Shown: positions 58,738-64,000 of the stretch, piece by piece
Position numbering within the stretch: position 1 is the first letter of the stretch
Layout of the letters: each line of letters begins with the position of its first letter
Assembly: GCF_028649535.1 (NCBI RefSeq)
Contig: NZ_JAQSJE010000001.1
Coordinates: forward strand, 62,001-126,000
Direction: 5' to 3'
From: Mannheimia cairinae
GTDB lineage: Bacteria; Pseudomonadota; Gammaproteobacteria; Enterobacterales; Pasteurellaceae
Length of the DNA stretch: 64,000 nucleotides
Made by a program: the position numbers and the translations under genes
The notes under the pieces: generated by a model
What the model was told of the DNA's origin: nothing
What the model saw: the letters and a program-made list of their open reading frames with translations, nothing else
Database searches by the model: none

Positions 58738-59334
58738 ATGAAAAAACTACTGATGACTTTATGTTGTTTACCCGCTTTTGCTTTAGCTAATGAAACCGGG
58801 GAAAGTTGTTCTAAGATTGAAGATAGTACAAAACGCTTGGAATGTTACGATAGTATCTTTGTAAAAAAAGATGCCGGTAAAGAAGAAACGACCGCTGAAA
58901 AATCTAAGTGGGAATATGAGCAAGAGAAAGATGAACTGCGTAATGCCACAACTTATCTTGCTAGAGTGAGATCGACTAATACAATAGATTTTGGTTTTCC
59001 GTATGATTCATCCGGACTGAATTTAATGCTACGCAAAGATCCTAAATATGGCAATGATGTTATTTTCAGCATTCATGGACAGTTTAATGGCTGTATGATT
59101 GAGAGTTGTAAAATTACCGTGAAGTTTGATGATGGTAAATTGGAAAGTTATCGAATGGTAGGGGCAGATGGCGGCAGCAATGATACGCTTTTCATCGAAA
59201 ATGCAAAAGCAATGAAAACTTTTGTAGATAAGCTGAAAAAGTCGAAAAAATTAATTGTAGAGGCGAGCTTTTACAATTATGGCAAAGGGCAATTTACTTT
59301 TGATACACAAGGTTTAGAGTGGAAGCATTTTTAG
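58738..59334 (+). CDS. secreted prophage protein of unknown function
   Basis: 198 residues from ATG 58738 (GGAGGT seven bases before). Signal peptide MKKLLMTLCCLPAFALA; mature part begins NETGESCSKIEDSTKRLECYDSIFVKK, a short Cys pair pattern (C-x(n)-RLECYD) found in several envelope proteins including VasI-type T6SS accessory proteins, then a beta-rich domain ending FTFDTQGLEWKHF. More cysteines in NGCMIESCKITV. Monocistronic, between the left operators and a strong terminator: a lysogenic-conversion (moron) gene by position. Confidence 0.75.
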   Translation: MKKLLMTLCCLPAFALANETGESCSKIEDSTKRLECYDSIFVKKDAGKEETTAEKSKWEYEQEKDELRNATTYLARVRSTNTIDFGFPYDSSGLNLMLRKDPKYGNDVIFSIHGQFNGCMIESCKITVKFDDGKLESYRMVGADGGSNDTLFIENAKAMKTFVDKLKKSKKLIVEASFYNYGKGQFTFDTQGLEWKHF

Positions 59335-59350
59335 CCGGTAATAAGATAAG

Positions 59351-59376
59351 AAGCTACGTTTAACGTAGCTTTTTTA
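59351..59376 (+). terminator. terminator after the secreted moron gene
   Basis: AAGCTACG-TT-TAACGTAGCTT followed by TTTTT. Confidence 0.9.
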
Positions 59377-59448
59377 TTGGAAAAATTTTAGTGAAATTAG
59401 ACCTCTTGTTTTGATGTTTCCGGCATCAATGTCGGAGAGGCAAAAGAA

Positions 59449-59467
59449 AACCGCCACGAGGGCGGTT
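59449..59467. terminator. extra hairpin between the convergent moron and rex-position genes
   Basis: AACCGCC-ACGAG-GGCGGTT, preceded by an A run. Confidence 0.5.
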
Positions 59468-59515
59468 ATTTGATTAGTGGGATAATGGATTTTGTGTATT
59501 TGGGAGTGAGGTAAG

Positions 59516-59537
59516 AAAAAGCCCGCTGATGGCGGGC
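59516..59537 (-). terminator. terminator after the rex-position gene
   Basis: GCCCGCC-ATCA-GCGGGC followed by TTTTTC on the reverse strand, seven bases past the stop. Confidence 0.85.
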
Positions 59538-59544
59538 AGAAAAT

Positions 59545-60372
59545 TTAGTGAATATCCATAATCGTCAGTTTGATGATTTCGCCGTCTTTTATGGTTGCTT
59601 TGCCGGTTACTTTGATTGCTTTGTTTTGAGCAAAGGCTTGTAAATAAGGATTCTCCGCACTGCCAAATAGCGGATCTGAAATCACCGCATTTGTGCGTTG
59701 CTCAGCGTTATTGATGTTTACTTTACAAGTTGCTTTAACTTTATCCAGCTCTGAAATCAGTATATCAAATACCTGAATCCCAGTTATTTCATTTTCAGAC
59801 AAGGACATAATCGATTCTTTGTCTGACTCATTAATTATGCCTAGAGACTGTTTGGTCTGTGTATCAATGATTGAAATAGTCTTACAACTTTCCCCGATTG
59901 GCGAAACAGCAAGTCTTGCTGCAGGGCGAAGCTCTTCCGCCATTTTTTCAATGGTGGAAGCCAGTCTTTCGATAACAGCTTGATCTCGATTACCCAAAGC
60001 CTCTATAGCCTTGTCTAACGAGTCTTTCAACATTTTCATTTCTTCTGTTTTTGCCTTGTTTCGCTGGAAAATATAAGGGATAACCGCCGCAAGCAGTATG
60101 CCGAATGAACCGGATAATATCTGATTCTGTTGAGCCCAGTTTAATACCATATCAACCGAAAAGCAATTCGCTCTGACTTCTTGTGCATAAGTTTTCACGC
60201 TATGCATAGAAAAACTTTTAGAGTAGGTTTGAGTAACTGAAAAATGACCAGCAGTTGAAATAATTCGGGCAAATCCTTGTAGTGCCTCGCCGAGGCTATA
60301 AAGATCGATCTGATGTTCCTTTGCATCTAGCCCATCAAATCTAAGGGTTAATCGTGTTATTTCTGTAGACAT
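59545..60372 (-). CDS. unknown membrane-associated protein in the rex position of the prophage
   Basis: 275 residues. N-terminal domain of about 80 residues (MSTEITRLTLRFDGLDAKEHQIDLYSLGEALQGFARIISTAGHF..), one hydrophobic segment at about 86-104 (LSGSFGILLAAVIPYIFQ), a Lys/Glu coiled coil with NRDQAVIERLASTIEKMAEEL, and a C-terminal mixed alpha/beta domain ending IKDGEIIKLTIMDIH. I do not recognise the family. It lies 84 bases after the CI-like repressor on the same strand with no terminator between, so it should be made in the lysogen, where lambda keeps rexAB. AAAGGAGTAAC precedes the ATG. A 15-codon ORF (60384-60431) lies in the gap. Confidence 0.75.
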   Translation of the reverse strand: MSTEITRLTLRFDGLDAKEHQIDLYSLGEALQGFARIISTAGHFSVTQTYSKSFSMHSVKTYAQEVRANCFSVDMVLNWAQQNQILSGSFGILLAAVIPYIFQRNKAKTEEMKMLKDSLDKAIEALGNRDQAVIERLASTIEKMAEELRPAARLAVSPIGESCKTISIIDTQTKQSLGIINESDKESIMSLSENEITGIQVFDILISELDKVKATCKVNINNAEQRTNAVISDPLFGSAENPYLQAFAQNKAIKVTGKATIKDGEIIKLTIMDIH

Positions 60373-60456
60373 TGTTACTCCTTTTAACCTCTCGGCGGCT
60401 TAATAATGGCGGCGATGTATTTGTTCGCCATTACCCAATAAAATTCAACTGCTGGC

Positions 60457-61113
60457 CTATCTCTTTCTACGATAAATACGATGCTCTACCATTGTTCCAA
60501 TAATTCGGATTTCTTGCTTTAGCGTTGATAATTTATGGTAATCCGGATTAAGAGCGATAAGCTCAAAATGTTGTCTTCCGTATTCGTCTAAGTCTTCTAA
60601 CGGACGGTATTTTTTGAAAGTGGCTTCATAATCGCCATTAATTGCTGCCACAAACTCACCGGCGTGCGGTTGTACATCAGGATCAATAATTACTCGGTCT
60701 CCTTCAATAAAATCAGGCTCCATCGAGTCCCCTTTGATTTCTAGAGCAAAAGCATCTTCAGACACCTCAAGATCGGTTAGGATATATTCATAATCGCCAC
60801 AGCTTTCACGAAAATCATCAATACCCGTCCATTGTCCGGCTTGGATATAGCTAATTAGTGGGATTTTTATCATTCCAATGCTTGCCGGCACAACGTTTGA
60901 TTCGCCATTACCACGCAAAAGCCAGCTAATGTCACATTGTAATACTGTAGATAAATCTAAAATATTCTCCGAATTTGGCTTGGTAGTACTACTTTCCCAT
61001 TGAGATACCGCAACATGTGAAACGCCTTTCAATGCAGTAGCTAGGTCTTTTTGTGTCAATTTCAGTTCTTTTCTACGGCTTCTAATTCTATCACCTAAAG
61101 TCTGAATGCTCAT
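60457..61113 (-). CDS. CI-like prophage repressor (HTH + S24 self-cleaving domain)
   Basis: 218 residues. HTH_XRE at 5-60 (LGDRIRSRRKELKLTQKDLATALKGVSHVAVSQWESSTTKPNSENILDLSTVL). S24/LexA-like domain: cleavage site Ala92-Gly93 (YIQAGQW), catalytic Ser130 in IKGDSMEPDF, Lys167 in YEATFKKY. Such repressors hold the lysogen and are cut after SOS induction. GGGAGGTT precedes ATG 61113. It faces the Cro-like gene across three TTTAAG-type operators. Confidence 0.94.
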   Translation of the reverse strand: MSIQTLGDRIRSRRKELKLTQKDLATALKGVSHVAVSQWESSTTKPNSENILDLSTVLQCDISWLLRGNGESNVVPASIGMIKIPLISYIQAGQWTGIDDFRESCGDYEYILTDLEVSEDAFALEIKGDSMEPDFIEGDRVIIDPDVQPHAGEFVAAINGDYEATFKKYRPLEDLDEYGRQHFELIALNPDYHKLSTLKQEIRIIGTMVEHRIYRRKR

Positions 61114-61146
61114 ACTAACCTCCCAAGGTCAATAAAAAAAATCATT

Positions 61147-61210
61147 GTTAAGTTATCTTAACATCTATTGACTTAAGTTTCCTTTAAATATATATTTAAG
61201 AAGTCTTAAA
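61147..61210. promoter_or_regulatory. right operator cluster (OR) between repressor and Cro-like genes
   Basis: GTTAAG-TTAT-CTTAAC (61147-61162), CTTAAG-TTTC-CTTTAA (61172-61187) and TTTAAG-AAGT-CTTAAA (61195-61210), spaced about two helix turns. Confidence 0.75.
61168..61196 (+). promoter_or_regulatory. rightward early promoter (PR-like)
   Basis: TTGACT, exactly 17 bases, TATATT. The middle operator covers the spacer and the third covers the -10. Confidence 0.75.
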
Positions 61211-61238
61211 TTTTTAAATGTGAAGGAATTAAGAAAAT

Positions 61239-61427
61239 ATGAAAAAAGATGATGTGATTGAGCATTTTGGAGCTTTGGAAAAAGTAGCCACTGTGTTGGG
61301 GATTAGTGTTTCTGCTGTTTCTCAATGGGGAGATATTATCCCTGAAAAAAATGCGTACCGATTACAAGAGATTACGGAAGGCAAATTAAAAGTTAAACAT
61401 TCCCTTTATAGAAACAAAAGCAAATAA
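61239..61427 (+). CDS. Cro-like small DNA-binding protein
   Basis: 62 residues: MKKDDVIEHFGALEKVATVLGISVSAVSQWGDIIPEKNAYRLQEITEGKLKVKHSLYRNKSK. Helix-turn-helix at about residues 12-33 with the Cro/YdaS pattern (V-A-x-x-L-G-I-S-x-x-A-V-S-Q-W). First gene of the rightward transcript, divergent from the repressor; expected to bind the same operators. Confidence 0.88.
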   Translation: MKKDDVIEHFGALEKVATVLGISVSAVSQWGDIIPEKNAYRLQEITEGKLKVKHSLYRNKSK

Positions 61428-61473
61428 AAAACCACCGCTGGAACGGTGGCTAATTACTAAGGAGATTCCCTAT

Positions 61474-61716
61474 ATGTGTGGGGTGAATATTAATCCAAAC
61501 GAAATATCAAGTCAAAGCCAAAATGCAAAAATTTTGGCACATCTTCAAAATGGCGGTCGCATTACCTCGCTTTCTGCGTTAGACAACTTCGGATGCTTAC
61601 GTTTATCGGCTCGTATCAAAGATTTGCGTGATCGTGGCCACGATATTCATAGCGTGTTTATTACCGTGCCAAGTGGCAAGAAAGTGAAACAGTATTTTAT
61701 GGAGTGTGCAGAATGA
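61474..61716 (+). CDS. small winged-helix phage protein (HTH_39-like)
   Basis: 80 residues. SQNAKILAHLQNGGRITSLSALDNFGCLRLSARIKDLRDRGHDIHSVFITVPSGKKVKQYFM is a short winged helix of the PF14090 type. AAGGAG precedes ATG. Ends in an ATGA overlap with the replication gene. Probably an early regulator. Confidence 0.8.
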   Translation: MCGVNINPNEISSQSQNAKILAHLQNGGRITSLSALDNFGCLRLSARIKDLRDRGHDIHSVFITVPSGKKVKQYFMECAE

Positions 61717-62411
61717 GCCGTTTTATCCCAAATTCATTTCAAGTGCCAAATGCGGTAGTTGATGAATTTTTAAGAAATATGTCAGGGGCTGGCATTAAAT
61801 GCTACTTACTGATTACACGCCAAACTACAGGCTGGCAGAAACAAAAAGACCGCATCTCCATCGCTCAATTTATGGAAAAGTGTGGTATTAAGGATAAACG
61901 TACCGCTCAAAATGGAGTGGCTGAATTGGAAGAATTAGGCTTAATTATTGCGTTCAGACACTTAGGTGAGATTACGGAATTTATGCTGAATTTTGAGTTT
62001 GAAAATACTGAAAATGAACCAGTAGCAGAAAATGTACCTAGTAGCAAAAATTCCACAAAACCAGTAGCAAAAAATGTACCTAGTACCGGGTACAAAAAAT
62101 GCACCTCTACAAAAGACACTATTAAAAACAATAAAAATAATACCCTTACGGGTATTAACGCACACACGCACGAAACGAAAAAATCTTCGGTGTTAGTGTT
62201 GCTTGAACAATTCGGTATCACAGGCAAGTTAGCGGAGGACTTCATTGTACACCGCAAAGCCAAAAAATCCCCTATTACCGAAACCGCACTGAATGGCTAT
62301 CAGCGAGAGGCTGATAAAGCCAAAATCCCGATTCAAAAGGCAGTGGAAATTGCGATTGAACGTGGCTGGACAGGGTTTAAAGCAGATTGGAAATGGCTGG
62401 ACAGGGTTTAA
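61713..62411 (+). CDS. phage replication protein, O-like, with a frameshifted C-terminus
   Basis: 232 residues from ATG 61713 (MSRFIPNSFQVPNAVVDEFLRNMSGAGIKCYLLITRQTTGWQKQKDRISIAQFMEKCGIKDKRTAQNGVAELEELGLI): the winged-helix origin-binding N-terminal domain of lambda-O-type proteins. Low-complexity middle with a repeated VA(E/K)NVPS. A 31-bp tandem duplication (62363-62428) shifts the frame so the protein ends ..GFKADWKWLDRV. Without it the protein would continue ..KADWKWQDDQPKQHRPKDNMRAEWNTPEAWAEVL and stop at 62514, overlapping the next gene's ATG, which is how these genes normally join. Confidence 0.85.
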   Translation: MSRFIPNSFQVPNAVVDEFLRNMSGAGIKCYLLITRQTTGWQKQKDRISIAQFMEKCGIKDKRTAQNGVAELEELGLIIAFRHLGEITEFMLNFEFENTENEPVAENVPSSKNSTKPVAKNVPSTGYKKCTSTKDTIKNNKNNTLTGINAHTHETKKSSVLVLLEQFGITGKLAEDFIVHRKAKKSPITETALNGYQREADKAKIPIQKAVEIAIERGWTGFKADWKWLDRV

Positions 62412-62428
62412 AGCAGATTGGAAATGGC
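62363..62428. repeat. 31-bp tandem duplication in the O-like gene
   Basis: Unit of 31 bases at 62363-62393 and again at 62394-62424, plus four more matching bases. Not a multiple of three. Confidence 0.95.
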
Positions 62429-62513
62429 AAGATGATCAACCTAAGCAACATCGACCAAAAGACAATATGCGAGCCGAATGGAATACGCCGGAAGCGTGGG
62501 CGGAGGTGCTGTG

Positions 62514-63161
62514 ATGAATCTGCAAAATACTGCACAAAATCGACCGCTTGTGGTGGCGAATAATCCGGATGGCAAATTGTCGGGCGAGATTGAAAACTTG
62601 GTTGATCGTATTTTCGACCAGTTGCCAGCCAGTTGCCCAAGTATCCAATACTGGACGGAAAAGCAAATCGCAACGGCTAAGCAGCAATGGATTTTAGGCT
62701 TTGCAGAAAACGGTATTAGAACCGTTGAGCAAGTTAGACAAGGAATGAAAGGCTTACGAGCCAAAACCGATGATTTTGTACCAAGTATCGGCAAATTTAT
62801 CCAGTGGTGCAATGTGATTGACTATCACGAATTAGGCTTGCCAGATGTGGATCAATTACTCAAGCGTTTAAATCATTTTTCCGCTTTTGGATTTGCTGAA
62901 ATCAATAATTTTAAGTTTCGTTCAAACGCCGAATATTGGCTTTTAACCGACCTCTACGAACGTAACCGCAAGCATAGTTGGAAAGATGAAACACTACGCA
63001 ACCAAGCTGAAAAAGCGTTAGTAGAGATGGCAAAACGGATTATGAGTGGGGAACAAATACCGCCTCCAAAGCTAGTGATTGAAGAGAAAAAGAAAGTGCC
63101 AATAGATCCACGTATTCAGCGGATTTTAGACGAAAAGAAACGAGCAGGAGCGATACAATGA
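62514..63161 (+). CDS. phage replication protein, lambda-P-like
   Basis: 215 residues from ATG 62514 (GGAGGT before it). Central region QWILGFAENGIRTVEQVRQGMKGLRAKTDDFVPSIGKFIQWC resembles the Phage_lambda_P / DnaT-like family that loads the host replicative helicase. A charged C-terminus (LVIEEKKKVPIDPRIQRILDEKKRAG) follows. Overlaps the next start by four bases. Confidence 0.82.
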   Translation: MNLQNTAQNRPLVVANNPDGKLSGEIENLVDRIFDQLPASCPSIQYWTEKQIATAKQQWILGFAENGIRTVEQVRQGMKGLRAKTDDFVPSIGKFIQWCNVIDYHELGLPDVDQLLKRLNHFSAFGFAEINNFKFRSNAEYWLLTDLYERNRKHSWKDETLRNQAEKALVEMAKRIMSGEQIPPPKLVIEEKKKVPIDPRIQRILDEKKRAGAIQ

Positions 63162-63688
63162 CAGTTTTTGACAGAGACACTTGGCGAACGCCTGAATATG
63201 TTTTTAATTGGTTGCTTTATCGTTTTCATATGATCGAAGTTGATGGTTGTGCGAATCCTCAAAACGCACTATGCCCCGATTATATCGGGCAAGGTGGTTT
63301 AGCCGAAAACTTCTTGGATTTTGATGTGGAGATTCTGGATCGAAAATTTGGTGGTGCAACAGGAATTTTCGTCAATCCCCCTTACTCAGACGTGACGCCA
63401 TTTATCAAACAGGCTAAACGCTTACGAGATAACGGTCATTTAGTGGTGATGTTGCTGAATAACGATAAATCAACGCAATGGTATCAAAACCATATTCACA
63501 ACGTGGCAAATGAAGTGATTGATATTGTCGGCGGCCGAATTGCATTTATCCATCCTATCACGGGGCAGGAAATCAAAGGTAATAGCAAAGGGCAAATGGT
63601 CGTTGTATTTGACCCAACAATGGAAGATTTTGTGCAGCGGTCGGTAAGTTTGGATTTTATTAAAAAGGTTGGTGGTTATGTTTGCTGA
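63158..63688 (+). CDS. phage DNA N-6-adenine methyltransferase (Dam-like, PF05869 type)
   Basis: 176 residues. DTWRTPEYVFNWLLYRFHMIEVDGCANPQNALCPDYIGQGGLAENF is the usual start of phage D12-class adenine methylases, with catalytic IFVNPPYSDVTPFIKQA (NPPY). It likely methylates A in GATC-like sites of phage or host DNA. ATGA-type overlap with the P-like gene. Confidence 0.92.
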   Translation: MTVFDRDTWRTPEYVFNWLLYRFHMIEVDGCANPQNALCPDYIGQGGLAENFLDFDVEILDRKFGGATGIFVNPPYSDVTPFIKQAKRLRDNGHLVVMLLNNDKSTQWYQNHIHNVANEVIDIVGGRIAFIHPITGQEIKGNSKGQMVVVFDPTMEDFVQRSVSLDFIKKVGGYVC

Positions 63689-63881
63689 TGTTAAATGCCC
63701 CAAATGCAACGGAGAGCTTGAAGATTTAAGCATTAATGACGAATGGGGTTGGTTTTTAGATGAGCCGTATCGTTGCAACGGACACTATACGGGGCGGTTC
63801 CCGCATATCAGCCGAGACAGTACGCTAAATCGCACGAAATCCTGTGGGTATTTTACTAAGGCTGAAGTGGAGAGCGATTAA
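63678..63881 (+). CDS. small zinc-ribbon phage protein
   Basis: 67 residues from ATG 63678 (GGTGGT before it). MFADVKCPKCNGELEDLSIN.. then RCNGHYTGRF..KSCGYFT: a CxxC and two later cysteines suit one zinc ribbon. Overlaps the methylase end by 11 bases. Function unknown. Confidence 0.65.
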   Translation: MFADVKCPKCNGELEDLSINDEWGWFLDEPYRCNGHYTGRFPHISRDSTLNRTKSCGYFTKAEVESD

Positions 63882-63947
63882 AGATGGAATGCAGAAAACT
63901 TGCAGAAATTAAGTTGTTTTGTGCAGAGAATTTGCAGAGAAAAAAGA

Positions 63948-64000
63948 ATGGCTAAATACCAAATGACTAAACTCGCAGGCGGTTTACTTGCACCGCTTAA
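63948..64000 (+). CDS. start of a DUF1367-type phage gene (cut by the right edge)
   Basis: MAKYQMTKLAGGLLAPL is the characteristic start of DUF1367 (PF07105) phage proteins, which often lie between O/P and NinB/NinG-type genes. Only the first 17 codons are in the window. Confidence 0.6.
   Translation, partial: MAKYQMTKLAGGLLAPL

Noticed and set aside
61432-61449. CCACCG/CGGTGG hairpin as a terminator of the Cro-like gene
   Set aside because: No T run on the + strand; the Ts are on the other side, so it would not stop rightward transcription, and the next early genes need read-through.
63884-63955. 23-codon ORF between the zinc-ribbon gene and the DUF1367-type gene
   Set aside because: No convincing ribosome-binding site and it overlaps the next start; probably chance.

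Overview
The window looks like the chromosome of a Pasteurellaceae bacterium of the Mannheimia / Bibersteinia / Actinobacillus pleuropneumoniae side of the family. The reasons are the low-GC gene set (recJ, xseA/xseB, mltA, gyrB, ubiA, glpR, purB, hflD, cydDC, lysC, tsf/rpsB, rhlB, yheS, thiI, folD) and the many copies of the Apl-type DNA uptake signal (ACAAGCGGT and its complement), often paired head to head as gene-end hairpins. Identifications rest on reading the translated sequence; no database search was possible.

Layout. (1) 1-1350: 5' part of recJ. (2) 1.5-15.2 kb: an accessory block between recJ and a tRNA-Leu gene. It starts with a nitroreductase and an Old Yellow Enzyme divergent from a LysR regulator. 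From about 4.3 to 11.9 kb it becomes visibly GC-richer and carries the Neisseriaceae uptake sequence GCCGTCTGAA instead of an exact host one: a flavin monooxygenase killed by one stop codon, an esterase and FrnE-type DsbA divergent from an HxlR regulator, a quinone-oxidoreductase-like enzyme, a deleted monooxygenase relic, a short UvrA paralogue and an NADP-binding enzyme killed by one stop codon. A secreted hydrolase and a lipoprotein follow. Five of these genes share one promoter-like motif at nearly constant spacing, so the block looks like an imported, decaying but co-regulated redox/detoxification set. (3) 15.2-49.5 kb: ordinary core genome with tRNA-Leu, tRNA-fMet, tRNA-Pro and tRNA-Arg, and a lysine riboswitch before lysC. 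(4) 49.6 kb to the right edge: the left part of a lambda-like prophage whose integrase abuts tRNA-Arg(TCT).

Prophage. The lysogeny switch is readable: a CI-like S24 repressor (leftward) and a Cro-like protein (rightward) flank operators of the form TTTAAG-N4-CTTAAA. The same operators recur 2.5 kb away over a second, leftward promoter followed by a boxA-like antitermination signal. Leftward early genes include small proteins, a DnaQ-like exonuclease, a Sak4-like ATPase, SSB, an AP2-domain protein, an antirepressor-like KilA-N protein preceded by a c4-like antisense RNA, an excisionase-like protein and integrase. Rightward genes are the O-like and P-like replication proteins (the first frameshifted by a 31-bp tandem duplication), an adenine methyltransferase and the start of a DUF1367-type gene. 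Cargo includes a VIT/CCC1-type transporter, a cold-shock protein, a secreted protein of unknown role and an unknown membrane protein in the position lambda uses for rex genes.

Most promising for novelty: the five-copy promoter motif of the imported block; the unknown gene in the rex position; the c4/antirepressor leader; and the leader-ORF/RBS-hairpin arrangement at 57.7 kb.
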